NCBI RefSeq assembly: GCF_024721155.1
Contig: NZ_JAHVAP010000005.1
Span: 558,001 to 622,000 of the forward strand
Origin: Mucilaginibacter phenanthrenivorans
GTDB lineage: Bacteria > Bacteroidota > Bacteroidia > Sphingobacteriales > Sphingobacteriaceae
DNA: 64,000 nt
Reading direction: 5' to 3'
The notes beneath the pieces are model-generated. The model saw only the letters and a program-made list of their open reading frames with translations, did no database searches and was not told the DNA's origin. Shown one piece after another: positions 35,554 through 42,771 of this stretch. Both the position numbers and the translations under genes were made by a program. Each line of letters opens with the position of its first letter. The stretch's first letter is position 1.

Positions 35554-36072
35554 TCAAGTGGGTGTCGAGCTACCTATTTCTCCGTCAAGCATCTCAAGCA
35601 GTTTGGATTTAGCCTTGATGCTTTCAGATTTAAATCCGCCCATTGTAATCCCATACCCAAACAGCATCATCGCAAACGGCACAAAATTATTAGGCTCAAT
35701 GTGTTTATCTACGATTGCCCGCACAACTGCCCATATCGTAGCTAAACCCAGCGGACAAATCCATAAGCACATGAATATAACCACAAACAGGTACATCTTC
35801 ATTTTTACATGCACCCTGCTCCCACTAGGATATACTTCAGTTGTGCCTTCTATCTGCGGAAGAAATGAGTTACGGTAGCTGATAACCCGTTTAAACTTAA
35901 ACGTACCATTTACCGCGAAACCTTCAAAGTATGTAGCTGTTGACGAAGAAGACATCCCGAATTTGAAAAAACTACCATCGCCGGGAGAAATTTCTGCTTC
36001 AAGGCGTTGCTGAACGGCTTCGGGTTTTAGGTTGGTGATGATATAAAAGTTCTCGTAGGGAAGGAAAGTCAT
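35554..36072 (-). CDS. Membrane protein with two helices, unknown function
   Basis: A 172-residue protein. Residues 1-95 are beta-rich and soluble, with FKFKRVISYRNSFLPQIEGTTEVYPSGSRVHVKMKM-like strands, followed by two membrane helices at about residues 97-118 and 130-150, and a charged tail. The family is not recognised. It is divergent from the Ro60 gene across 127 bp. Confidence 0.65.
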   Translation of the reverse strand: MTFLPYENFYIITNLKPEAVQQRLEAEISPGDGSFFKFGMSSSSTATYFEGFAVNGTFKFKRVISYRNSFLPQIEGTTEVYPSGSRVHVKMKMYLFVVIFMCLWICPLGLATIWAVVRAIVDKHIEPNNFVPFAMMLFGYGITMGGFKSESIKAKSKLLEMLDGEIGSSTPT

Positions 36073-36186
36073 TGCGGCTAATGGTTTACGTTGATTTTAT
36101 AAATATCTCAAAAAAAATTAAAATATTTTTCACTGCGCAAATACACTGCGCACTGGCGCTCAACCTTTGTATCAACAAAACAAAAA

Positions 36187-36192
36187 AGGGAG
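36187..36192 (+). promoter_or_regulatory. Shine-Dalgarno site deciding the start of the Ro60 gene
   Basis: GGGAGG lies 7 bp before the ATG at 36200, a strong ribosome-binding site. It favours that start over the in-frame ATG at 36167. Confidence 0.7.
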
Positions 36193-36199
36193 GTTCCCA

Positions 36200-37780
36200 A
36201 TGAAATTTAATTTACTAAGCAAGGCTAAAACACAGGTTACCAATTACGAAGGCGCAAAGGCGTTTGTGATGAGTGCCGAAATGGAACTCTACACTACCGT
36301 AGTTACCTGGAGCCTCAACGATTCGTTTTACGAAAAGGACGAAGATCGTTTAAACCGTTTACGTGCGCTAATTGCCAAATGCGATCCGGTATTTACGGGT
36401 AAGCTGGCTGTTTATGCCCGCACTAAAATGTACATGCGTTCGGTGCCGTTGGTTTTGGTTACCGAACTGGCTAAGGTGCACTCGGGCGACAACCTGGTAG
36501 CCCGGGTTACCGATGGGGTAATTAACCGCGCCGACGAAATAACAGAGCTGTTGGCTTGCTACGAATTGCTGAACAAACGCACCGGCACTAAAAAGCTGAA
36601 CCGTTTATCAAAGCAAATGCAAAAGGGTTTAACCAGCGCATTTAACCGCTTTGACGAATACCAGTTTGCCAAGTACAACCGAGATGGTAGTATAAAGCTG
36701 CGTGACGCATTGTTCCTGGTTCACCCTAAGGCAAAGGATGAATTGCAACAATTACTGTTCAACAAAATTGTGAACGGCGACCCGCAAACACCATATACCT
36801 GGGAAACTGAGTTGTCGGCGTTAGGTCAAATCAATTACGATAGCGAGGATGCAAAAGCCGAAGCGTTCCGCGCAAAGTGGGAAGAACTCATCGATAGCGG
36901 AAAGCTGGGTTACATGGCCTTGCTGCGAAACCTGCGTAACATACAAGATGCCGGAGTAAGCTATGTACACTTTCAAAAGGTATGTGCAACCCTTGCCGAT
37001 GCGGATAAGGTTGCAAAGGCTAAGCAGTTTCCGTTTCGTTACCTGGCGGCTTACCGCGAATTGGTAGCAGCGGATACTCAAGCACGAACAAAAGGTACTG
37101 TAAGCAAATTAAGCACCTTATTGTTTGGCAACAAAGGTTATACCGGCGAATTGCTGGATGCTTTGGAAAAAGCGGTACAGGCAAGCGCCGCAAACATCAA
37201 GGGTTTTGATTACGATACCCGCGTATTGCTGGCCTGCGACGTGTCGGGTTCGATGCAAAAGCCTGTTTCGGCAAAATCGAAGGTGTTGTTGTATGATGTT
37301 GGTTTGATGCTGGCTATGCTGTTGCAATCACGTTGTAAAAACGTGGAAGTAGGTATGTTTGGTAATACCTGGAAAACAATAACTGTACCCCGTAATAACA
37401 TATTGGGTAACGTGCAAGAGTTTTACCGCCGTGAGGGTGAAGTTGGTTATTCAACCAATGGTTACCTGGTGATAAAGGACCTGCTGAACCAAAAGGTTAA
37501 GGTGGATAAGGTGTTAATATTTACCGACTGCCAGTTATGGAACAGCCAGTCAACAACCGGCGATCATATGCAGCCTTTATGGTTGCATTACAAGGCAGAA
37601 GTTGCGCCGCAGGCCAAACTCTACCTGTTCGACTTGCAAGGCTATGGCCAGGCTCCATTGCAATTGTTACGCAATGATGTTTACTTAATAGCCGGCTGGA
37701 GCGATAAGGTTTTTGATGTGTTAGCTGCATTAGAAAACGGTGATACCGCTTTAAGCGAAATAAATAAGATAGAACTATAA
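36200..37780 (+). CDS. rsr: Ro60/Rsr orthologue (TROVE domain plus vWA domain)
   Basis: A 526-residue protein. Residues 10-330 form the TROVE ring of helical repeats: the start KAKTQVTNYEGAKAFVMSAE and MELYTTVVTWSLNDSFYEKD, then KLAVYARTKMYMRSVPLVLVTELAK, which match bacterial Rsr and animal Ro60. Residues 340-526 are a von Willebrand A domain with the MIDAS motif DVSGSM at 347-352 and a later FTDCQLW. Ro proteins bind misfolded RNA through the ring and Y RNAs on its outer surface; in bacteria Rsr and Y RNA assist PNPase in RNA decay and ribosomal RNA processing after stress. A terminator-like hairpin and then seven Y-RNA-like elements follow directly. No RtcB or RtcA gene lies here. Confidence 0.95.
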   Translation: MKFNLLSKAKTQVTNYEGAKAFVMSAEMELYTTVVTWSLNDSFYEKDEDRLNRLRALIAKCDPVFTGKLAVYARTKMYMRSVPLVLVTELAKVHSGDNLVARVTDGVINRADEITELLACYELLNKRTGTKKLNRLSKQMQKGLTSAFNRFDEYQFAKYNRDGSIKLRDALFLVHPKAKDELQQLLFNKIVNGDPQTPYTWETELSALGQINYDSEDAKAEAFRAKWEELIDSGKLGYMALLRNLRNIQDAGVSYVHFQKVCATLADADKVAKAKQFPFRYLAAYRELVAADTQARTKGTVSKLSTLLFGNKGYTGELLDALEKAVQASAANIKGFDYDTRVLLACDVSGSMQKPVSAKSKVLLYDVGLMLAMLLQSRCKNVEVGMFGNTWKTITVPRNNILGNVQEFYRREGEVGYSTNGYLVIKDLLNQKVKVDKVLIFTDCQLWNSQSTTGDHMQPLWLHYKAEVAPQAKLYLFDLQGYGQAPLQLLRNDVYLIAGWSDKVFDVLAALENGDTALSEINKIEL

Positions 37781-37785
37781 ACACA

Positions 37786-37814
37786 GTGTGGGGAAGCTAA
37801 CACCCCATACTTTT
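37786..37814 (+). terminator. Terminator-like hairpin after the Ro60 gene
   Basis: GTGTGGGG (37786-37793), loop AAGCTAACA, CCCCATAC (37803-37810), with one G-T pair, then TTTT. It separates the coding part from the RNA array, or is the leader of the array. Confidence 0.65.
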
Positions 37815-37829
37815 AAAGAAATTAAAAAC

Positions 37830-37949
37830 ATAAGGATGCCGTTAGAAACGGGTTACTTCGCACCAAATTGAAATGCTGAGGTCAGTACAGTATCAACTGT
37901 ATGAGGTTCGAGTCCTCACAAATATCCCGGTTCGCCAGTTGCTCTTTAT
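37830..37949 (+). ncRNA. Y-RNA-like element A (hairpin plus T-arm)
   Basis: The terminal stem AAGGA/TCTTT (37832-37836 and 37943-37947) is followed by a bulged T, a GC/GC pair and the internal loop CGTTA facing the 7-nt GCCAGTT. The second helix GAAACGGG/CCCGGTTC has seven of eight pairs. After the conserved TACTTCG (37854-37860) come a hairpin TACAGT-atca-ACTGTA and a T-arm TGAGG-TTCGAGT-CCTCA (37902-37918). No D-arm is seen. Confidence 0.75.
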
Positions 37950-37955
37950 AAAATA

Positions 37956-38089
37956 TAAAAGAAGGTGCCGTAAATAAGCCCTACTTCGTTTGGGCGCTGG
38001 GGTTGATGGTTCGAATCCGTCTCCGTAAGGATAGCTCAATTGGATAGAGCACAGTATTGAATGGTTTATTGTCTTTTGCCCTTCTTTTA
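37956..38089 (+). ncRNA. Y-RNA-like element B (permuted tRNA mimic)
   Basis: The terminal stem AAAAGAAGG/CCTTCTTTT has nine perfect pairs (37957-37965 and 38080-38088); then a bulged T, GC/GC, the loop CGTA facing GTCTTTT, and a second helix AATAAGCC/GGTTTATT. The inner part reads: T-arm GATGG-TTCGAAT-CCGTC, a 3-bp acceptor-like stem TCC-GTAA-GGA with a GNRA loop, and a D-arm GCTC...GAGC with GG in the loop (38034-38050). The order T-arm, capped acceptor, D-arm is that of a circularly permuted tRNA whose anticodon side is joined to the Y stem. Confidence 0.88.
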
Positions 38090-38103
38090 AAGAAATTGAA
38101 AAT

Positions 38104-38256
38104 AAAAAGGTGTCGTAGATGAGTGTTACTTCGCATTTACCGTCCAGGTCGCCGGTTCAAGTCCGGCCTTCATCGTCACGCTTATGCGAACGCCGTTGTA
38201 GCTCAGTTGGTTAGAGCAGGAGCACCGCAAGGTGCATTTCACCTGTCGCTTTTTAC
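38104..38256 (+). ncRNA. Y-RNA-like element C (permuted tRNA mimic, weaker Y stem)
   Basis: It has the conserved GGTGTCGTA-N9-TACTTCG 5' strand and an ACCTGTC-GC 3' strand, but the stems pair poorly (AAAGG/TTTTT with wobbles; second helix partly mismatched). The tRNA-like part is the best of the array: T-arm GCCGG-TTCAAGT-CCGGC, an extended acceptor-like hairpin (CGT..CGC-TTAT-GCG..ACG), D-arm GCTCAGTTGGTTAGAGC, then a GCACC-GCAA-GGTGC hairpin in the place of an anticodon arm. Confidence 0.7.
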
Positions 38257-38278
38257 CCTTTTTTAAGAAATTAAAAAT

Positions 38279-38406
38279 TTAAGGTGCCGTAAATATGTGC
38301 TACTTCGGGTCGCCTGTTCGATTCCGGCTGTTGGAGCAATCCAATGTAGCTCAGCGGGCAGAGCAGTTAAGCATTTTGCTTCGCACATATTGACTATCGC
38401 CCTTAA
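38279..38406 (+). ncRNA. Y-RNA-like element D (permuted tRNA mimic)
   Basis: The terminal stem is TTAAGG/CCTTAA, with bulged T, GC/GC, loop CGTA facing GACTATC. The second helix AATATGTGC/GCACATATT has nine perfect pairs. Inside: T-arm GCCTG-TTCGATT-CCGGC (one mismatch), acceptor-like TTGGA-GCAA-TCCAA with a GNRA loop (38331-38344), D-arm GCTCAGCGGGCAGAGC, and a small AAGCA-TTT-TGCTT hairpin where an anticodon arm would be. Confidence 0.9.
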
Positions 38407-38411
38407 GAAAT

Positions 38412-38487
38412 AAGGAAGATGCCGTAGGCTTGCGTTACTTCGCCTGTTAAGCAAAACCACAACGCAGGCTACCTGTTGCTCTTCTTT
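38412..38487 (+). ncRNA. Y-RNA-like element E (minimal, no tRNA part)
   Basis: About 76 nt. Terminal stem AAGGAAGA/TCTTCTTT with one wobble; bulged T; GC/GC; loop CGTA facing ACCTGTT; second helix GGCTTGCGT/ACGCAGGCT, nine pairs including wobbles. The conserved TACTTCG leads into a simple 19-nt loop. Neither T-arm nor D-arm is present, so this shows the Ro-binding part alone. Confidence 0.82.
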
Positions 38488-38488
38488 T

Positions 38489-38547
38489 GCCCCTTAATCC
38501 CCTGAAGGGGAAATAAGAAAAATTGTTCCCCTTCAGGGGTAGGGGGC
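38489..38547. repeat. Inverted repeat inserted between elements E and F
   Basis: The arm GCCCCTTAATCCCCTGAAGG (38489-38508), continuing into GGAA, faces TTCCCCTTCAGGGG and TAGGGGGC (38526-38547). It abuts the terminal stem of element F and splits the array into five plus two elements. It could end the upstream transcript. Confidence 0.7.
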
Positions 38548-38685
38548 TTAAAGGATGCCGTAAAACGGTGATACTTCGGTTAGAACATCCACCGCAGGTG
38601 GAAGGACGCTGGTTCAAATCCAGCCGGTAATTAATTTACAGTAGTTCAGTTTTTGTTCCTCACCGTTTGTTTTTTGCTCCTTTAA
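38548..38685 (+). ncRNA. Y-RNA-like element F (hairpin plus T-arm)
   Basis: Terminal stem TTAAAGGA/TCCTTTAA, eight perfect pairs (38548-38555 and 38678-38685); bulged T; GC/GC; loop CGTA facing GTTTTTT; second helix AAACGGTGA/TCACCGTTT, nine perfect pairs. Inside: hairpin CCACC-GCA-GGTGG followed by a T-arm GCTGG-TTCAAAT-CCAGC (38608-38624), as in the 3' half of a tRNA. A degenerate D-like GTAGTTCAG follows but does not close. Confidence 0.88.
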
Positions 38686-38688
38686 ATG

Positions 38689-38781
38689 AAAGATGCCGTA
38701 GGCAAGTGTTACTTCGCTGGTGAAACCGTTTAACGGTTCAGGTTCGAGTCCTGGTTGGTCACTTCCCGTTTGTTGCTCTTT
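38689..38781 (+). ncRNA. Y-RNA-like element G (hairpin plus T-arm)
   Basis: Terminal stem AAAGA/TCTTT; bulged T; GC/GC; loop CGTA facing GTTTGTT; second helix GGCAAGTG/CACTTCCC with one C-C mismatch. Inside: a 6-bp hairpin AACCGT-TTA-ACGGTT and a T-arm CAGG-TTCGAGT-CCTG (38739-38753). It is the last element; only 3 bp separate it from element F. Confidence 0.82.
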
Positions 38782-38899
38782 TATTTTTGGGTCACTTTAC
38801 CACCGTTTCTATTTTCCTGTGGTTGGTATTTTCTAAAACACTCCGTTTAGCCTGCGATCCCCATTCATAATGATCTTAAAACCATACCATCCTAATTTA

Positions 38900-38907
38900 T
38901 ATCTTTG
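38900..38907 (+). promoter_or_regulatory. -7 promoter element of the arsB-like gene
   Basis: TATCTTTG matches TAnnTTTG exactly. It overlaps the TTG that could be taken as an upstream start codon at 38905, which argues for the ATG at 38923 as the true start. Confidence 0.5.
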
Positions 38908-38922
38908 AAAATCCCTGTATCT

Positions 38923-40167
38923 ATGACGCATATTACCATTTGGATCATCTCCTTTCTTGCAATAGCCGGTGTTATTATCCGCCCGTTCAAAGTAACCGAA
39001 GCGGTTTGGGCCGTTGCGGGTGCCGTGATCCTTTTAGTGTTTGGATTGATCCTGCCGTCTGACGGATTAGCAGGCATCCTGAAGGGAACAGATGTTTATT
39101 TGTTTTTAACCGGGATGATGCTTTTAGCAGAAACCGCCCGGGAGGAAAAACTGTTCGACTGGCTTGCCGCCCACGCCACTAAAATGGCAAAGGGTTCGTC
39201 AAACCGACTATTTTTACTGATCTACCTGGTTGGAATTGTTGTAACCGCATTTTTATCAAACGATGCTACGGCGGTTGTGTTAACACCAGCAGTTGCTGCA
39301 GCGGCAAAGGCGGCAAAGGCTAAAAACCCGCTCCCCTATTTATTGATCTGCGCTTTTATTGCTAATGCGGCATCGTTTATTCTACCTATTTCAAATCCTG
39401 CCAACCTGGTGATCTACGGGAGTCACATGCCGCCATTGTTACATTGGCTACAGTTATATTTTTTACCCTCGGTGGTTTCAATTGCAGCAACCTTTATTAT
39501 GCTTCGGTTTACCCAGCGAAATGAACTAAAGCAAGACCTGGAAACCAACATACCGATTCCAACACTCTCCACAGGCGGAAAAACCGCGATGGCAGGCATT
39601 GCAGCCACTGCCCTAATTTTATTAGTTTCCTCGGCACTTGATCTGCAACTGGGTTTGCCAACAGCCATTACCGGCATTATTACATCTGCTATTGTTATAA
39701 TCAGGGCTAAAAAAAATCCGCTTCTAGTAATCAAGGGTGTTTCATGGGCGGTTTTGCCGCTGGTAGCAGGGCTGTTTGTAATTGTGGAAGCACTTAATAA
39801 AACAGGACTGATCCAGTCGCTTACCCTATTTTTACAAGAACAAACCGCCCATTCTGTAGCAGGAGCCACCTGGGGCAGCGGCCTGGGTATTGCATTTGCC
39901 TGTAATTTGGTGAATAACCTGCCCGCCGGGCTAATCGCCGGAAATGTTATCCAGGCCGGCCACTCGCCCGAAATGGTTAAAAGCGCTGTGTTAATTGGTG
40001 TTGATCTTGGCCCCAACCTTTCTATAACCGGTTCACTGGCAACCATACTTTGGCTGGTTGCCTTGCGGCGCGAGGGAATAACCGTAAGCGCATGGGCATT
40101 TTTAAAACTGGGTTTGCTGGTAATGACGGTGGCATTATTATGTACTTTGGGGGCTTTATGGATTTAG
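38923..40167 (+). CDS. arsB: ArsB-type arsenite/anion transporter
   Basis: About 414 residues from the ATG at 38923, with 10-11 hydrophobic helices. Family motifs are FLSNDATAVVLTPAV (about 106-120), LPISNPANLVIYGSHMPP (about 153-170), and LVNNLPAGLIAGN with GPNLSITGSLATILWLVALRREG near the C-terminus, all typical of ArsB within the ion transporter superfamily. It should move arsenite or antimonite, or another anion, out of the cell. No arsR, arsC or arsA gene lies next to it, so the substrate is less sure than the family. Close downstream of the Ro60/Y RNA array, but with its own promoter. Confidence 0.82.
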   Translation: MTHITIWIISFLAIAGVIIRPFKVTEAVWAVAGAVILLVFGLILPSDGLAGILKGTDVYLFLTGMMLLAETAREEKLFDWLAAHATKMAKGSSNRLFLLIYLVGIVVTAFLSNDATAVVLTPAVAAAAKAAKAKNPLPYLLICAFIANAASFILPISNPANLVIYGSHMPPLLHWLQLYFLPSVVSIAATFIMLRFTQRNELKQDLETNIPIPTLSTGGKTAMAGIAATALILLVSSALDLQLGLPTAITGIITSAIVIIRAKKNPLLVIKGVSWAVLPLVAGLFVIVEALNKTGLIQSLTLFLQEQTAHSVAGATWGSGLGIAFACNLVNNLPAGLIAGNVIQAGHSPEMVKSAVLIGVDLGPNLSITGSLATILWLVALRREGITVSAWAFLKLGLLVMTVALLCTLGALWI

Positions 40168-40212
40168 TATCACCCTTAATCTATTGTAATTAATTACTTA
40201 TTTTAGCCAATA

Positions 40213-41010
40213 ATGAAAAGACGCTCATTCGTAAAATCAACCCTACTTAGTGGCGCTGCCGCAACCATTTTACCCGCTGTAAGTAATGCTATGGAAAATA
40301 CAAGCCCCGTTGTAGGCACTGAATATTACGAGCTAACGGTTTATAGCTTAAAGGATGAACCCCAGCAAAATTTGGTTGAGGATTATTTGAAAAACGCAGC
40401 CATCCCGGCATTAAACAAACTTGGTGTTAAACATGTGGGGGTATTTACAGAAATGAAACCCACCGGCCAAACCCGGCTCTTTGTACTTACACAATATAAC
40501 AGCATCACACATTTCAGTACCGTTGAGGATGGCATGGCTAAAGACCCTGTGCTTGTGCGGAAAGGTGCCGCTTACCTTAATGCACCTGCCACAAACCCGG
40601 CTTATGAGCGGATAGAAAGCTCGCTTTTAAAAGCATTTACACACTTCCCGACACTTACTGCACCCGCAAAAAAATCACGCATTTTTGAATTGCGCCAATA
40701 CCAGAGCGCCAGTGAGGCGGCAGGCAAAAAGAAGATAGAGATGTTTAATGATAAAGGTGAGATAGATATTTTTAAACGGCTTGAATTTAACCCGGTTTTT
40801 TGGGGCGAAACGGTGATAGGCCCACAACGCCCGAACCTTACCTACATGGTTACCTTTGACGACCTTGCGGCCAAGGACGCCCATTGGAAGGAGTTTGGCA
40901 GCGATACCCAATGGCATGAGATAAGCGCCGTACCTGATTATGCCGACGTTTTGCTGGTGAGCAAAATAACATCCACGCTTTTGATTCCAGCCGATTTTTC
41001 GCAGATTTGA
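40213..41010 (+). CDS. Exported NIPSNAP-family protein
   Basis: A 265-residue protein with a twin-arginine-like signal (KRRSFVKSTLLSGAAAT, cut near residue 26). Two NIPSNAP-type ferredoxin-like repeats follow: YYELTVYSLKDEPQQNLVEDYLKNAAIPALNKLG (about 36-69) and IFELRQYQSASEAAGKKKIEMF (about 157-178). Function is unknown; the family is often linked to sugar catabolism genes. It starts 45 bp after the transporter gene and ends 26 bp before the SDR gene, which may be co-transcribed. Confidence 0.88.
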   Translation: MKRRSFVKSTLLSGAAATILPAVSNAMENTSPVVGTEYYELTVYSLKDEPQQNLVEDYLKNAAIPALNKLGVKHVGVFTEMKPTGQTRLFVLTQYNSITHFSTVEDGMAKDPVLVRKGAAYLNAPATNPAYERIESSLLKAFTHFPTLTAPAKKSRIFELRQYQSASEAAGKKKIEMFNDKGEIDIFKRLEFNPVFWGETVIGPQRPNLTYMVTFDDLAAKDAHWKEFGSDTQWHEISAVPDYADVLLVSKITSTLLIPADFSQI

Positions 41011-41036
41011 AAAGATAAACTTTCAATATCACACCT

Positions 41037-41879
41037 ATGAAAAATGATGCAAAAAAAGTATGGTTCATTACCGGCGCGTCCGGTGGATTTGGGAAATCAT
41101 TTGCCGAATATGCTATTCAGCAGGGATATAATGTTGTAATTACTGCCCGCCGTTTGGATAAGCTGGAGAGCATAAGGGCAACGGCACCAAGCCAGGTTGA
41201 GGCAATAAAAATGGACGTAAATAATAGCGCCGAAATTGCCGATGCTGTTAAACAGGCCACCGATCGTTTTGGCCGGGTTGATGTACTCATCAACAATGCC
41301 GGGTTTGGAATAGTAGGCGCGGTTGAGGAAACATCCGACGATGATTTGCGCGCACAACTGGAAACAAATTTCTTTGGCGCCGCTGCAGTTATCAGGACTA
41401 TGCTGCCGGTTTTCCGGGCACAAAAATCAGGGGCCATTGTTAATATCAGCAGCCTGGGCGGGCAGCTTTCCTTTGCCGGATTTGGCGCTTATTCTGCATC
41501 AAAATTTGCACTTGAAGGCCTTTCAGAGGCGTTAGCCGCCGAGGTGACGCCGTTGGGCATAAAAGTGCTTATTGTTGAACCGGGGAGTTTCCGCACAGAA
41601 TTGGCTGGGACAGCAATGAAGTACATGCCAGAAAACTCCGCCTATAAAGACACGGTTGGGCAAACAAGAAATTTTGCCAAAGGCATGAACGGCACCCAGG
41701 AAGGCGATCCCTTTAAGGCTGCGGCAGCAATTGATAAGGCGCTTAATGCAGAAAAAACGCCCTTGAGGTTGCAACTCGGCGAAGATGCGGTAAATGCAAT
41801 TAAGCAACACGCTGAGAATTTATTAAACGACCTTGCAGAGTGGCAAGCTGTTGCCGTGGATACCAAAATAGATGCTTAG
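41037..41879 (+). CDS. Short-chain dehydrogenase/reductase (SDR)
   Basis: A 280-residue classical SDR. The cofactor motif TGASGGFGK (about residues 13-21) and the NNAGFG motif (about 86-91) are followed by the catalytic serine in NISSLGG (about 140-146) and YSASK (about 155-159, Tyr and Lys). An Arg after the first strand (TARRLDKL, about 38-45) suggests NADPH preference. Substrate unknown. The extended C-terminus ending in LAEWQAVAVDTKIDA is typical of the oxidoreductase subgroup with the EPGSFRTE motif. Confidence 0.94.
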   Translation: MKNDAKKVWFITGASGGFGKSFAEYAIQQGYNVVITARRLDKLESIRATAPSQVEAIKMDVNNSAEIADAVKQATDRFGRVDVLINNAGFGIVGAVEETSDDDLRAQLETNFFGAAAVIRTMLPVFRAQKSGAIVNISSLGGQLSFAGFGAYSASKFALEGLSEALAAEVTPLGIKVLIVEPGSFRTELAGTAMKYMPENSAYKDTVGQTRNFAKGMNGTQEGDPFKAAAAIDKALNAEKTPLRLQLGEDAVNAIKQHAENLLNDLAEWQAVAVDTKIDA

Positions 41880-41981
41880 CCGTACCATTTAAAGCTGCCC
41901 ATTACGAGTTAACACGCAGGCTGTAAGTTCAACCAGATCTTTTGTATATCTTTAAGTTTAAGATCCAGTTATCAATCATTC

Positions 41982-42419
41982 ATGAACGACAAAACATCCC
42001 GCGCCGCCGGCTTACTTTTTACACGTGCGCTGCTTGGTATAATTTTGCTGATGCAGGGCTACGGAAAGATCTTTACCTATACGGCACCCAAAGTGTATGG
42101 CATGTTTTTTAAGGATTTTGAAAAGACGTTCATCCCAAAATGGCTCATCTGGGGTACTGCCTACTATACTTCTTATGTAGAATTGATCTGTGGCCTGTTA
42201 CTTGTTATCGGACTTTTCCGCAAATGGGCCTGTTACCTGGTGGCTATTGACCTGCTGGTGGTTTCGTTCGGCCACGGATTGGTAGAGCCTATCTGGGATC
42301 TGCAGCACGTTATACCACGCGCTGTCCTGTTGATCACTATCATGCTCGTTCCGCAGCAATGGGACAGATGGAACGCGGATACGATTTTTTTTCCGCAGGG
42401 TAAGGACGCATCAATATGA
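41982..42419 (+). CDS. DoxX-family membrane protein
   Basis: A 145-residue protein with four membrane helices: about residues 10-30, 55-80, 85-105 and 110-128. The LFTRALLGIILLMQGYGKIFTY start and YVELICGLLLVIGLFRKWACYLVAIDLLVVSFGHG middle are typical DoxX/SURF4-like. These proteins are often tied to thiosulfate oxidation or redox stress systems, but in isolation nothing more can be said. Monocistronic. Confidence 0.88.
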   Translation: MNDKTSRAAGLLFTRALLGIILLMQGYGKIFTYTAPKVYGMFFKDFEKTFIPKWLIWGTAYYTSYVELICGLLLVIGLFRKWACYLVAIDLLVVSFGHGLVEPIWDLQHVIPRAVLLITIMLVPQQWDRWNADTIFFPQGKDASI

Positions 42420-42687
42420 TCTTATAAAACACAGATTGTATGTGAGATTTATAACAAGTTATCTTTCCCAATTCCCCTTCCAAAACAGAAGCCGGCTAAC
42501 CTTGCGCATGATTGTATTATTTCCTCAAAGGTTATTTGATCACCTTATTAAACTAGTAGATACTCCAGGGCGGAACCGCCCTTTTGAATACGTTACCGGA
42601 GCTTAATGTTCCCGGTAACCCCGATGAATCAACAGCTGAATATCCCGCCTTCCAAAAGTTAATAAATGTTAAATCCCTTGTATAAAT

Positions 42688-42740
42688 TACGACACTGTCG
42701 TAGATTTACGAATAAATCGTATTATTACGAAATCTTAATA
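42688..42740 (+). promoter_or_regulatory. Operator array TACGA-N5-TCGTA upstream of the GLPGLI gene
   Basis: TACGACACTGTCGTA (42688-42702) is a perfect palindrome; TACGAATAAATCGTA (42707-42721) has the same arms; a third degenerate copy starts at 42726. The starts are 19 bp apart. The genes controlled are a GLPGLI protein and a TonB-dependent receptor, a pair often under a BlaI/MecI-type repressor in this phylum. No such repressor gene is in the window. The rest of the gap 42420-42771 shows no gene. Confidence 0.65.
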
Positions 42741-42771
42741 GCTATCATTTATAAACTTAACTGTCAATACG

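Noticed and set aside
36167..36199. Upstream start for the Ro60 gene at 36167
   Set aside because: A strong Shine-Dalgarno GGGAGG lies 7 bp before the ATG at 36200, and homology-like sequence starts there.
37900..38760. Ordinary tRNA genes suggested by T-arm and D-arm motifs
   Set aside because: T-arms precede D-arms, acceptor stems are only a few pairs and closed by small loops, no anticodon loop follows, and the motifs are nested in repeated Ro-type stems.
36200..38781. RNA repair operon (RtcB/RtcA) around the Ro60 gene
   Set aside because: The neighbours are an unrelated membrane protein and an ArsB-type transporter; no RNA ligase or cyclase gene is present.
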